Shown: in pieces, positions 34,358-46,421 of the stretch
Layout of the letters: each line of letters begins with the position of its first letter
Position numbering within the stretch: position 1 is the first letter of the stretch
Assembly (NCBI GenBank): GCA_948567375.1
Contig: OX419755.1
Span: 61,081,945 to 61,145,944 of the forward strand
Reading direction: 5' to 3'
DNA length: 64,000 nucleotides
Origin: Lunularia cruciata
Lineage: Eukaryota > Streptophyta > Marchantiopsida > Lunulariales > Lunulariaceae
The notes under the pieces: generated by a model
The model's database searches: none
What the model saw: only the letters and a program-made list of their open reading frames with translations
Told to the model about the DNA's origin: nothing
Translations under genes and position numbers: made by a program

Positions 34358-36528
34358 TTTAATAAATAGAATATTGATTTTGTTTCTAACTTTAATTTCC
34401 TTAGTAATTTAAAATCCAAGTTCTGACATTTTATCTAACGACGAGTGTGTTTATAGTTTTATACAGGTTATCAATTTTGTTAAGGCAAGAATTTCTTTTA
34501 TTCTAATCTTTGGTTCTTTTCCGGTAGGTCTTACTAGTTTGAACACGGATCTGGTTTGAACAATATAAAGATGAGAGATATGCATATAGGTGATGAAAAT
34601 GTGGGTGTTTTAATTTAGAGAGTCTCAGCAGTTAGTATCTAATCATATGGAGTTGGTTGTTAGTAGGTTATGAAATAAAATAATTGGTTGTAAGTAGGTT
34701 ATTAAACTATTTGTGAAACACCATGTTTGTATGTTACATGGGAGTTTCACAAACTAGTATCTATTCATATAATATTGGTTGTCAGTAGGTTATGAAGTGG
34801 AGTGTAGTATCATTCGATATTATTGTTCTCTTTATCCTAGCTTGAGATTCACTTAACTTGAGGGTCGTCTAAAATAATGTGCGATATGCCATGTTTGTAT
34901 GTCACATTTGAACTATTTAGGATATCCATGTAAGGAACAAGATCAGAGCTAGATATCCAAGATCGATTACACAGGTGTCATCCATTTTATTTTTGATTTT
35001 TCTTTCCCACATATTGATTGAGTTGTGTAAGCGGTTTATTGATTGAGTTGTCCAAGTGGGTTTTAACCTAAATACCTCACATTTGAGGATTATCGAAGAT
35101 ATGTTTTTGGATCTGTGATTTTCCTAAATTTTCCATGCGCTTTCATGGTGATGTTAATCTAAGACAAATTTTTCGTTTAACACTCCATTGATTGATATGC
35201 GATCTTATAAATAAACTATTATTTCTCTGATTCTTCTTATAATATCTTTGTTATACTTAAGTAATGGAAGGAATAAGGAAGAGAATTATGATTCTAAAGC
35301 TTTTGAGCTAGGTTTAACCATAACTTGACCTAAATTTCCTAATAAAGGAATCCTAGATCCATTAGCTTTTATATGTTTTTTTTGCCTTATGTGCATCCTT
35401 TTTATATGCTTGAAAGACTAATTTTTTAAGAATGTAAAATTATCTATTCTTTTAAGATTATAAACTACTCCACAGTCTTCATATGTCAAGTCAATGCTAC
35501 CTATTTTGAGATTCATTCATCGTCAAAGTTCAACCAATACAAATTTTTCCCTTCTATATACCAAGCCAAATTGATATGCAAAGTCCAAGGTGGAGTTCTT
35601 ACAATGATGTAATTGAGAATTTCATTTTGGGTTCTCTTACTATTGTTGCATTGATTTTTAGAGCTTTCTTCTTATCTAGCCATATAATTTAGAAAGGAAT
35701 ACCTCTTACTTAGTTATTGCTAAACTTGGGTAGTTGTAACTAACTCCAACCTACCTAAAAAAATTTAGTATAGTATTGGGCTTAGGTTTAGGTTATTAGG
35801 GTTAAACTTCACTCTAGAGTAAGGGTACTCTAGAGTGTTAGAATTTAGGTAGCTAACACACACAAATCCATGGTTAATCAAATATCACTAGCAATACTTA
35901 CTTGGAACGTTTGCATGTTTATGCCTTAGCTTTTCTGGCTAAACACACAAGTAGCTAAGTATTCTACTCAAAACATCACCTACTCAAAACATGTAAATGT
36001 AAATCTTCACCGTTCTTCATAGGTTCCTTAAAATTCCCTATGGTTGATTTGCAATTGGATTTGACCTAAGTATATCACTAAGGTACTCAATACTAGCTAA
36101 GTAAGACCACCTTCAAGCCCCAAGATAAAGAAAGCTTAAGTTAGTTATAGTTTACCAAGGCTAATGCACTTTTCATAACAATTGCTTATCACTTCCTTTT
36201 ACCCTAAATAATCAAATCTTGTAATTTTCTATCTTCAAGGTAAACCTATTAATTTTATTTACAACATTAGGAAAAATCACACGTATGAGTGAATCCATTC
36301 CCTTAAAGAAATGACTATAGAAAATAATAAAAGGTCTGAAAAGTGGAAGTTCAAAATATAGGGTGTTAAATCATTAGATGTTCAGCAAAATCTAGCATGG
36401 AAAGATGATAAGGACCAAGTCTGGAAAAGGAGAAATTGGGCTTCTTTATTGTTTATATTTTCTTAAACACGTTGATACTATATATGATGGTCCAATTCTT
36501 GTTTAATAATTAATGATGATGGAAAAAT
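34358..36528. other. AT-rich intergenic sequence, no gene seen
   Basis: Contains a diverged duplication at about 34627-34800: TAGTATCTAATCATAT and TTGTTAGTAGGTTATGAA recur near 34752 with changes. Otherwise nothing was recognised. Confidence 0.45.
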
Positions 36529-36965
36529 TGTCATGCCATTTGTAGTGTCACTTCTAGATTGCTCGGACATTGGAGTTGCAGTGATAAAAGCTAGAGATAT
36601 TTTAGTAGTTACCTGTAGACTACTTTCTGACGGACAGATTTCATGTGTTGGGGACTGATTTCATGGTGGGGCCCATCATCACTTTGCTCCGTTGGGTGTG
36701 TTGTTAGCAAGACAGTTAGGGTTTTAGCCCCAACTCGAGTCCAAGTGTATACTTTTGAAGTGCAGCTCCAAAGAACTCACTGCTCTGATGTTGAGCCTTC
36801 GAGTTCTTGGCTATGGTGAATAGAGGCCGGCGAGCGTCACCTGGATTCTCTTAGCTAGAGTGGGTGTGGCTTGACTATAACTAGTGCCCAATTGTTGGCA
36901 GTTTATGGAGTGACAGACCAAGTCTTGATTTGAGTTGAGTTAATTCGAGTGATGTAAAAAAATTG
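36529..36965 (+). repeat. 5' LTR of the PHD-gypsy element, 3' end missing
   Basis: Starts TGTCATGCCATTTGTAGTG and matches 45875-46310 and 19442-19880. The last ~105 bp of the LTR (the block ending GACGTATATAC...GACA in the other copies) is absent, and with it any recognisable primer-binding site. Confidence 0.82.
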
Positions 36966-38159
36966 GTTACATCAAAGAAGTGAGGTCAAGAGGAAATCGG
37001 GTGCAGGAACCGTGAGTGTAGGTAGTATCTCCAAGCTCGATGGATTTTTGGTAGCTCAATCAAATTTCAAGTTTTCTGTTGTGTGCAAAAGGTTGTTGAT
37101 TGATGCAGATTTAGCAGTGAGGTAGATGGTGTGCGGAAGCGTTGGCCAAATTTTGAGCAAAGAGAAGTAATTTTTGAGTAGTGGTTGTGATTTTGAGCTC
37201 AAGAGGTGAAAGCAAGACCAATTTTTTGCAAGTTGGGCTCAAAAGGTTAAATTGAAGATGCAGTCGGAAACCTATCCTTGTGAATTTGTGATTTGGAGAA
37301 ACCCATTTTTTCAATTTGGCTCAAGTGAAGAGTTAGTAGAGGATTTGGCCGTCAACCAACTTTAGATTTTATGTCAGATTTTTGCTAAAGTTTATGTCAG
37401 ATTTTAGCCAAATTTGGAGGAGTTTTGTAGATTTGGAGGTGTTTTGCCAGATTTGGAAAGGGTTCGATGTGGCAAGAAGAAATGCCTCATTTGGTGTTTA
37501 AAGGCTTCAAGGCATAGGGCTGTGGGTTATGAGAGGCTACGAAAGCCTAGAAGGGTTTGCAAGCTAGCTTGTTGGCGTGATGCTAGCTAGTTTAGAGTAG
37601 ATCTTGGTCATTGTTTGGCAAAATCTGCCTATCTTGCTAGATAGTGTGCAACATGGTTTGACTCCTAGATCTTTGGTTCCTAGATTGGTGCCCTAGCCAA
37701 CTAGTCCACACTCTCTTGTTGTCATAATGACTGTTATGCTGTTATCTATACACCTGTAGCTTTGGCTAGGAGAGGCAGTTTGATCCATTCTTGGTGATCT
37801 TGATAGCTCATGACGTAGATAGGAACTCCTATTATGTCAAATGCCAAATGGTGGTAGAGTCAGCCCCGTATTGCTTTATGAGATGGAGGGTTTTTGCTTA
37901 GATTTCTTGTGATTGGACCTTCTCCATTCTCTACTTCCCATTTGTGCACCACGTTTGTGTGAGGTGCACTAAATTTAGAGCATTGGTGCTCTGGTGTGCT
38001 CTCAATGGTGAGGTTGGAGTGATGACCAGTCAAACTATTTTTGTTTCTCTCTGGTGAGGCAAGAAGTAATGACTTGTAGACCGTGAGCGTGCGTGTTGTG
38101 ATGGTAGATCACATGTTGCCATTTCCCCTAGTGTAATTGTCTTAGTTAGAGTTACATTA

Positions 38160-39370
38160 GTGGGTAGTGTTTTGTTGGTATTGGCACTTGGTGGTGCTCA
38201 CTTGGTATTGGTACTTGGTAGTGTTTGGTTGGTGGTGTTGGTTCTTGGTGGGGTACTTGTGATTGCGGTTGCGGTTGGTGATTTGTGGTTACTTTGTCAT
38301 GATGAAGTTCTTTGGGGATTCAAGAGACATAGTTTATTTGTCGAGTTTCTTGCAGGTGGTCTAGACCGAGTCCAAAGGACCCGGATGGGAGATAGCCCTA
38401 CAATACGCAATAGGTTTACTTGGAATGGTGCTCAAAATCAGCTTGTATCTCATATCCCAATGAGAGGTGAAATTGAATCTAAGTTGGAGTTTGATACAAG
38501 AGCTGATCTAGTTGAGAATGCCCTTGGTGTATTCGCACCGTTGTTGTAGGACATGACACGATTTATGGGGCCTCCAAAGGCCCTAAGCGTTAGTTTGGTA
38601 TAGTGGGTATCATTGAGTCGGATGACTTCATCCAAGAGTTCAATAGTTGGTATGATCTACAATAGATGCGGAACTTGACTTTGTTCCCACTCTTCATGGC
38701 ATGGAAAGGCTTGTTCAACATTTGGAGGGTTTGCTGATGGACTACTACCATGAGTTTAGGAGAGCTCACTTGGAGGAGATTGAGTTATGGAGACAATATT
38801 GGTCTACAAATTATGTCTCTATCACTTCAAGCTTGGTTGCCAAGGGTAGATTGGATGTACCCATGAGTTCTAGCTTGAGTAGTGTTGGTGGAGCTAGTGG
38901 AGGTGCACTAGTTGGAGATAGTGCTACTACGAGTGGAGGTACCACTATAAGAGGTGGTGTATTACTGGGGTTTAACCCCTTGGTGGAGTTCTTTTGGTGT
39001 TTGAGGCAGAACTACTAGGGAGTGCGGATTGACAAGCTGAGTAGCTTGCAAGAGTTCCAATGGAATCCTGGAGAGAGTCTACGCAAGGCATATACTCATA
39101 TGAGGCGGTTGATCAGTTTTGCTCAAGGAGTTATTGAGGCCTAAGTAGTCAAGTGTTGGTATGGGATACTAGATAGGGAGTTACAATGTAGAGTTTGTGA
39201 TGCTACGTTGTTACAAGCTACTTTGCCTACTTTGGCGGTGGTCTTTGGTTTGGCTGAGCGTATTGAGCTCAACATGGTAGAGGAAAGAGTGGCAACATCT
39301 AGATTTGGTAGGGAGACCTCATCTATAGTTGTGGCACTTCTTCTAGAGTGCAACAGAGTGCACCATGCCT
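38160..39370 (+). pseudogene. gag remnant of the PHD-gypsy element
   Basis: Frames broken by several stops encode Gag-like text: 38701-39018 begins MERLVQHLEGLLMDYYHEFR and continues with a Ser/Gly-rich linker (SSSLSSVGGASGG). 39030-39130 encodes FQWNPGESLRKAYTHMRRLI, similar to plant gypsy capsid motifs. A further stretch to 39353 is Leu/Glu-rich. Assignment rests on position before the zinc knuckles as much as on motifs. Confidence 0.65.
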
Positions 39371-39490
39371 AGCTGGTTTTTGAGGACAAGTGGACAGCCT
39401 TGATCTTATGGAGCGAGTGGAGGGTCTAGTCGAGCTAGACCCTTACCTTCATTTTTGGGTCAACATCATCCAATGAGTGGTGGTGTTTCT

Positions 39491-39625
39491 TGTTGGACTT
39501 GTCGTGGATCTCACCACAGGGGAGAGTGTATTGAAAGCAACGGACCCGATACCTTTAGTGTATCACAACCGATATAGAGGCAATGTGAACATTGTCATAG
39601 ATATGGTCACTCTAGTGACCAATGC
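39491..39625 (+). pseudogene. two gag zinc knuckles
   Basis: Both are in the same frame. The first, CWTCRGSHHRGEC (39491-39529), has CX2CX3HX4C spacing. The second, CEHCHRYGHSSDQC (39584-39625), is the canonical CX2CX4HX4C knuckle. Such knuckles bind the element's RNA during packaging. All metal ligands are still present although the surrounding frame is broken. Confidence 0.85.
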
Positions 39626-40509
39626 TTTGATCTACACCCAAAGTTACGGAGTGGTAGGGCTGCTATGGCAGGTAGTAGAGGAGCACCAGTTCATGGAGGA
39701 TGAGTTGGTGGTAGAAGATCCACACCTAGTAGGGGTGCAATACTTGCCCTTACTTTTGATATAGCCATGACTACTTGGATGGAGCAGTTGGAGTAGAGAT
39801 TGGCTAGTATGGCCATTGTGCAAAGGAGATTAGATTTGGGTGTTGAAGTTTCCATCTCATATATTGGTGATAGAGATGCTTTGGATTTCATGTGCAGAGC
39901 AACACATGTGGATGCATCTGTAGTAGTGATTAGGAGTGCGGTACGTGCTCCAGAGCCTAGAGGAGCATCAATGGAGTTGGATCCACATAGAGGAGAGGTT
40001 GGGAGATAGGTCAAACTTCCCCAGTCTTTCATGCTTCTCTAAGACTCTATAGATGTCATCCATGGCTCCTAAACGTCTTAGTGCAAGTGTGGTAGGTGGT
40101 GATGAGGTGCATGATGGACTACCCACTAGTCAACCACTTGCTACTACACAAATTGAGTCTAACACAATGTTGGGGGCAGCTCAATTGATTATGCGCTATC
40201 ATTTGTTTTCAGCCTATGACATGTTCATATTGGGAGTTGACCCAACTCTAATGTTCTGATTGACTGCATGCTTTGTGAGAGTAGGGATGATCTGGTCCCT
40301 ACTACTAGAGTAGAGGTGGTTGATAGTGAAGTTGACTTGGTTGAGGAGCATAGGATTTGTTCATTGACCAATGGTTTATGGCATGCAACAACGGCTAGAT
40401 TGGAGAAGTTGCTAGCTAAACCAGCCTTTGAGAGAGCGTGGTTCACACTTGGTGTTGTCCTATTGCATAAACAGAGGGGAATTTTCCATTTGGTGCGACC
40501 TTCAGGGAA

Positions 40510-41050
40510 GGTCTATACACCTCAGTGAGTCTTATTAGACTCTGGTGCGCAACCCCTTATGTTGGGGAAGGCTATAGTTATCGATCTAGGGTTACGAAAG
40601 ACCCATGTGTAAAGCTGTCCATTTCAGATCCATACATCTCTAGGAGGTGGTTAGACCCAATACATCACACATGGAGAGCTAGTTGTTCAGATTCAGCCTG
40701 GTCATCCAATTGATAGCTCGGTGGTGAGAGCTCAGGCTATTGCGACAATAGTTGAGTCATATGATGTGCTAGTTGAGGGAGTAGTTTTATACCCCATGGG
40801 TTTCAGTATTGACTATTGGGAGGAGACAACCTCATATAGACCAGGTTGGTAGTCTGGTGAGGGATGAGTATGTTGGCTACCTATACGTTTCAATAGTGGC
40901 AATCTTGGCTCACTACAGTCCAAGACCATAGCAACATCAATTTCAGCTTTTAATGGCACAGTTACTTGGCCTGGTGATTTATTGGAGGGGAATAACCATG
41001 CATAGGATACTCTTATACCAAAGGAGATCACTCAAATTTGGAGTACGAGT
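40510..41050 (+). pseudogene. aspartic protease remnant
   Basis: The catalytic triplet is intact: VLLDSGAQPLMLGKA, with DSGA at 40538-40549. A TGA lies just before it, one base from a CGA codon. Downstream text to about 40850 (ELVVQIQPGHP, VVLYPMGFSIDYW) fits a gypsy protease with broken frames. Confidence 0.78.
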
Positions 41051-42779
41051 GGAATTGTTCCATCTACCTTGGATGTTCCATTGTGGAGTTCAAAGGAGGC
41101 ATTGTAGAAACATGCATATCGGTTGGTGCAAAAGGCTTGGAGTGAAGCCTTTGTACCACTAGGAGATGAGTGTGAGGATGAGCCTCTAGAGTCGATTACC
41201 TTGATACCTCTGGATACCACACTCATTGCGTGGTAGTATCCCATAGAGGGAGTATGTCTATTGGAGTTGATTGGTGGGATTAGCACTAGATAGCTCACTA
41301 CAGGCGGGTATAAACGTACAAAGGTACTTGTATATGGAGAGGGATGAGATTGCTAGGCAAGTCTCTATACATCATGTGACACACTTGGCTTATTGGTATC
41401 TTGAGTTATTATCAATGTCAACAATTAGGGGTTACCGGAAGGCCCTACGAGTAGATATTTCCTTACTAGGGGCGCATGATATGGAGAGACATGGGCTTGT
41501 TCATTTGGTGATTTTGGGAGGGCCATGTTAGAGACATATACGTGCTGGCCAAATTTTGGGTCTTGAAGATCCCCGTTTTAGTATATTTTGGGAGATGTTA
41601 CGGACACTACAACATCTCTATGTTCATCAGTATGTTTCTCCAGCTTATATTTTGGAGAACATCCCTTTGATGGGTGATTCTTGCATCCGGGTGGTGGTGA
41701 GTACACATCATGCCCATTCTTGGATGGGACTTGTTGTCTTGTTAGATGCAGCCAGAGTGGGATCACAGGCTCATTGTCTTCATCTCTGGTGGACAAACCT
41801 CTTACCTAAAAAGGTTTTACAATGCTCTTATGACGGGATTCAACAACTAGACTACATCATTGTTGATGACATCTTGGATGTTGGGTGTGTCAAATGGTGG
41901 TAGTGGTTGATAGGTCACATATGCAGTGGTGAACCTAGTTGGACAGCCGAGAGCCACTTTTCCCACACTCATGATTTTCCCAAGTTCTCATGCTTTTTGA
42001 GAAGGAGGTCTAGGATTGGTTTGGGACTCACAATTATAGTAGTTGGTAGAGCCCAACGCCAATGAGAGAGAGCGGGTGATGGGTTTTTTCATTGGTATTA
42101 TTGCTGTTCCAGTAATGTTAGATGCATCTAGGCGTTAGGTGTTAAGGTCAGGCTATGGACTTGAATTGTTTGACCTAGATTGTGAGCCTTGGCTTGGCAG
42201 AGTAGCGTAGGATGCACTTGATAGGCATCACCACTTGGACACTTGTGAGCCTTGTGCCTATCAAGACAATTCAGGCACATGTTGGGGGCAATGGACCGAG
42301 TGGTCATTGTATTCTTGGGACACAACAAGTAGCTAGTAGGGAGAGTGTTCTACTTGGAGTCCATCCAAGTGAGCGTGGTCTACTTGGATTACACCCTTGG
42401 TCTACTTGGGATGTAGCTAGAGGATGTATGGAGCTTGCAGCCAAATCAAAGGGATTTTTTCACACTGAGGTTTGGAACTCTAGTGGTTGGGAGCATGATA
42501 TTACTGCTCCCAAGGATCCAGTGTAGCAGCCAGTCAGTATGTCTTCCTCTCCTATGACAATTATAGAGGATACTTAGGAGCCAGATCTTGGACCCAAGCT
42601 TACAAAAGAGGAAAGATAGAGAGTTTGGAGGTTCTTGAGGAGCTACACGAGTTGTTTTACCTTTAATATGAAGGATTTGGGTGCTTTGAAGGGACTTGGT
42701 ATAAAGATTGAGCTGACTAGCAATACACCAGATTTCCAATGTCCTTAGTAACATAGTGATATGGACATTGATTCAAAGT

Positions 42780-43400
42780 TGGAGTAGTGCTCTTTTTGAG
42801 GCTGGTTTGGTGGAGATTCCACATGGAGAGTATGCATCAGGTACAATGATGCCAGCCAAGAAGGATATGCATGGCAACTGCACAGATAGGCGGATGTGTG
42901 GAGATTACCATCCTATCAACCAATAGACTAGGGTTGATTGGTATACCATGCCTACACCAAAGGAGATCTTTGATGCAATTGGGCATGCAAAGGTCTTTAG
43001 TACTTTGGATCTTCAAGCAAGATATCATCAATTGTCAATCAAAGAGGAGGATAAGTCCAAGATAGTATTCTAGGCATTGATCCTCACGGCAGAGATGTGT
43101 TATATTAGTAGAGGTTCTTACTATTTAGATTAAAGAATGCTCCTGCTAAGTTCCAAAGGGTCATGGATAGGATCCTAGCTAGATTGGATTTTGCTCGGTG
43201 CTATATTGATGGCATTTTGGTCTATAGCACTATTGTGGTGGAGCATGAGAGATATTTGTTGGAGGTGTTTGAGAGGTTGAGATCTCATGGACTCAAGTTA
43301 CATCTTGGGAAGTGTAGGTTCTTCCATGAGCAAGTTGAGTATTTGGGTCACACTATCTACCCTAGAGGACTTGGTGTTTAGAAGACCAAGGTGGAGGCTA
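42780..43400 (+). pseudogene. reverse transcriptase remnant
   Basis: Recognisable blocks are CGDYHPIN at about 42898-42921, FSTLDLQARYHQLSIKEED (first catalytic Asp) near 43000, and a clean 72-codon stretch 43163-43381 beginning MDRILARLDFARCYIDG. The YxDD active-site box reads YIDG at 43202-43213, so the second catalytic Asp is lost. KLHLGKCRFFHEQVEYLGH is typical of gypsy RT ends. Confidence 0.92.
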
Positions 43401-44010
43401 TTGCACGCATTCCTTGACCTACAGATGTGAGCAAAGTGTGAGCATTCCTTGGGGATGCAAAATTTTATTGCCACTATGTTAGAGGATTTAGTGCCATTGC
43501 TAAGGCCTTGACAAAGCTGACCAAGCTTACATAAGAGTGGTGTTGGGAAGATGACTAGGAAAGAGCTTTTGTAGAGCTCAAGGAGAAGTTGACATCTACT
43601 CCAATTTTGAGGAGACAAATTAGAGGATGACCATTTTAGGTTCACATTGATTGGAGTATGTTGGGGCTTGGAGCAATGCTCACGCAACATGATGATGAGG
43701 GAAAGGAGTTTATGGTGGCCTATGCTAGTCGCTCCAACAATTAAGTAGAGCAAAAGTATAGTTCATATGAGAGGAAGTGCTTAGCAACAATTTGGGCAAT
43801 AACACATTTCCAATGTTACCTATTTGGTAACCCCTTTACTCTCATCATTGATCATCAACCACTCAAGTGGTTGATGGAGTCTAAAAAGCTTTTAGGGGAA
43901 GCTTGCACGATGGGCTTTGATTTTACAAGAGTATGATTTTATAGTTATTCATAGACCTGGAGTGGTGGTTTGTGATGCAAATGGGTTGAGTAGAAACCCA
44001 TGTCCTAGCC
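43400..44010 (+). pseudogene. connection domain and RNase H remnant
   Basis: After RT the text RIP...PTDVSKV, AFLGDAKFYCHYVRGFSAIA and DWSMLGLGAMLTQHDDEGKE follows, then VAYASRSNN and DHQPLKWLMES, all in one main frame with stops. These are the standard gypsy RNase H landmarks. It ends in YDFIVIHRPGVVVCDANGLS near 43930-43990. Confidence 0.88.
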
Positions 44011-44379
44011 AGCAGGATCAGATCAGAGCATGTTGGCATGGTGAGACAGATGAGGAGATAGTGCTCGGTTGGCATGCATCTACCTTTCTCTGTATATTAT
44101 CTGAGATTTTGGTGATATCTCTCTCAACGCACATAGGAGGAGTTATTGAGGTCATAGATCCAAAGAGTGAAGATATTGGTATAGTTCAACGAGTCATTCA
44201 TGATGATGTCTTAGTGATGGATTATCTTTGCATTAGTGTTGTGAGTTGCACAGTTGGGGCCAAGGAGAGAGACCATGTTCTTCAACAAGCTAGACGGTTT
44301 ACATTGGAGGGCTGATACCTTTTGCATGTATGGGAGGATGGTAGAGTGAGAGTAGTACCACTTCCATCTTAGAGGTAAT

Positions 44380-45250
44380 AGTTTACATGCTCATGAGGAG
44401 CTAGTACATTTTGGAGTAAAGCGTACATATAGCTTACTCTAGAGTTATTATTGGTGATATGGTATGCAGATTGATGTACACCAATTTGTTGGGAGATGTG
44501 TGGTTTGTGACCAAGTTAGAGCATCATTTAATGCTTTTACACCATAATTACACCCATTACCTATCATGGGATTGGGTTATTGTTGGAGTTTGGACTTTGT
44601 TAAACCTTTACCATTGATTATGAGACATCATCCATATGTTTTGGTGATGGTAGAGCACTTCTCCAATTGGATTGAGTTGGTGGCACTTCTTGACAAGTCC
44701 AATAAAGGGATGGCTTATTTGTTCCTGGATCGGGTTCTTAGTCATTTTGGTGCACCAATTGAGGGTTTGACTAATCAAGGTATACAGTTCTTGGGGGATT
44801 TTCAAGTCTTGTGTGACAAGGCTTTGATTGATCATTTTACTACCTCCTAAGATCACCCTAAGGTAGATGGCTTAGTAGAGAGAGTGGTTCAGACGGTGAA
44901 GAGAGGATTGTAAAAGTATGGTTTGCAAAGAGGCCACTTGGGAGATTGGGATTTCCAGTTACCTTGGTTGGCCATGGGCTATCGGTTCAGCCGGCAACCC
45001 TCCTTAGCATCTTTCTCTCCTTACTTTCTACTCTACTAGATCCAGATTTACCTACAACCATTTGTTGAGATGCTACTTCAGTTTTGGACTTGGATGATCC
45101 AAATGTATGGATGAGCACATGTTCTCAATGGGTAGAGATCTTTCAAAGAGAGATGCCAATGACCTTTGAGAACTTGGCAATTGCTCAACATAGAGATACC
45201 TTACGCTATGCTACTATTTGAGGAGGAGGTTATAGACCCTTGATCCGGCA
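44380..45250 (+). pseudogene. integrase remnant
   Basis: The zinc-binding part shows HFGVKRTYSLL and CVVCDQVRASF (44405-44535). The catalytic core has its first Asp at 44593-44595 (WSLDFVKPLP) and its Glu at 44878-44880 (DGLVERVVQT). The second catalytic residue is Asn (LTNQG, 44773-44775), one G-to-A change from Asp. A TAA at 44848 and others break the frame. Confidence 0.9.
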
Positions 45251-45442
45251 ATTTCATCCAAGAGACTAAGTATATCTACAACAGACAACACCAATGACAC
45301 TTGATGTTTCTAAAAGCTGCACTATCTTGAGAGTGCATGAGGTTTTGCCATCTGGAGTCCTTGTGTTGGAAGGACATGATGGAGTTGTTTGGAAGTATCA
45401 TGTGCGCAATTGTGTGTCATGCCACCATTGATGTAATTATGG

Positions 45443-45478
45443 ACCTCAAGCTTGCATGTACAAGTGCAAGCTTGAGGT
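45443..45478. repeat. 14-bp inverted repeat with 8-bp spacer
   Basis: Perfect arms ACCTCAAGCTTGCA (45443-45456) and TGCAAGCTTGAGGT (45465-45478), spacer TGTACAAG. It sits exactly between the integrase tail and the PHD finger. Confidence 0.95.
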
Positions 45479-45617
45479 GTATGTTATGTGGCTCTTCAAG
45501 TGCAGATGCTACTATGTTAGTCTGTAATAGCTGTTCAAGAAGATGGCATATGGCATGTATGACTCCTCCCTCATGGTAGTTCCTAAGGGATAGTGGTTAT
45601 GTCTTAGATGTACTTGA
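45478..45617 (+). pseudogene. PHD-type zinc finger closing the gypsy polyprotein
   Basis: In one frame: CMLC (Cys at 45478 and 45487), 11 residues, CNSC (45523 and 45532), four residues including Trp, His at 45547, Cys at 45556, then MTPPS. After a one-base frameshift near 45568-45572, the next frame reads MVVPKG, a TAG, then WLCLRCT and TGA at 45615-45617, giving the last C-x2-C (45600, 45609). This is the complete Cys4-His-Cys3 pattern of a PHD finger, with the usual Trp two residues before Cys7. PHD fingers in host proteins read the histone H3 tail. Here it occupies the place a chromodomain has in chromoviruses, so a targeting role is a reasonable inference. The copy is dead. Confidence 0.83.
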
Positions 45618-45786
45618 CCTATAGCTAGTTCATCCTTTATATAGTATAAATTGTAGGCATGTGATTAATGATGTGGCTCGATAGCAGCCATCCTCCTGAT
45701 CTTTGCCCATCATAGGGTATACTATATACTTGGGGTAGATGGCTATCTGGAGTTAGAGGGACCTACTCGCTCGCTAGGGGGGCGAT

Positions 45787-45872
45787 TGTGGCACTTTAGA
45801 GTCTATGTATGACTTATGTGTGAGTTATGTGTCTATACTATATGTTGTGTAGTGATATATATATGCACAACA
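45787..45872 (+). repeat. extra copy of the LTR terminal block
   Basis: TGTGGCACTTTAGAGTCTAT and following match 46317-46421, the last block of the 3' LTR, and lie directly after the purine tract. See the 3' LTR entry for what this implies about LTR limits. Confidence 0.85.
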
Positions 45873-45874
45873 AC

Positions 45875-46421
45875 TATCACACCATTTGTAGTGTCACATC
45901 TAGATTGCTCAAACACTGGAGTTGCAATGATAATAGTAAGAGGTATTTTAAGTTACACGTAGGCTATTTTCTGACGGTCAGATTTCGTGTTTGGGGTACT
46001 GACTTCATGGTGGGACCTATTGTCCCTTTGCACCGTTGGGTGTGCCATTAGCGGGACCGTTAGGGTTTCAGATCTAGTTCGAGTCCAGGGGTATATTTTC
46101 AAAGTGCAGCTCCAAAGAGCTCACTTCTCTGATGTTGAGCCTTTGAGTTTCTAGCTATGGTGGACAGAGGCCGGCCTGGATTCTCTTAACTAGAGTGGGT
46201 GTGATTCACTGATTACTTGACTGTAATCAGTGTCCAATTGTTTGTAGTTCATGGAATGACATATCAAGTATTGATCTAAGTTGAGTTGGTTCGAGTGACG
46301 TAAACAAACTGACTATTGTGACACTTTAGAGTCTATGTATGATTTATGTGTGAGTTATGTGTCTATACTATATGATGTTGACAACAATGTATATTGTGTA
46401 GTGATGTATATACATACGACA
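45875..46421 (+). repeat. 3' LTR of the PHD-gypsy element
   Basis: Aligned with the solo LTR 19442-19982 along its whole length, ending CATACGACA. Because a purine tract lies at 45776-45785 and a second copy of the terminal block at 45787-45872, the true LTR could instead begin at 45787 (TGTGGCAC), giving 635 bp with a direct repeat at each end. I cannot decide from one element. Confidence 0.82.

Larger units (their letters stand above)
36529..46421 (+). mobile_element. dead Ty3/gypsy retrotransposon with C-terminal PHD finger
   Basis: A 9.9-kb element on the plus strand with related LTR sequence at both ends. In order it shows a long leader, gag, two zinc knuckles, protease, RT, RNase H, integrase and a PHD-type zinc finger, then a purine tract (AGGGGGGCGA at 45776-45785) and the 3' LTR. 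It has dozens of stops and frameshifts. Many stops are TAG, TAA or TGA where Gln, Trp or Arg codons are expected. It is unrelated in LTR sequence to the chromovirus at 3.2-9.1 kb and carries no chromodomain. No matching target-site duplication was found at the outer ends. Confidence 0.9.
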
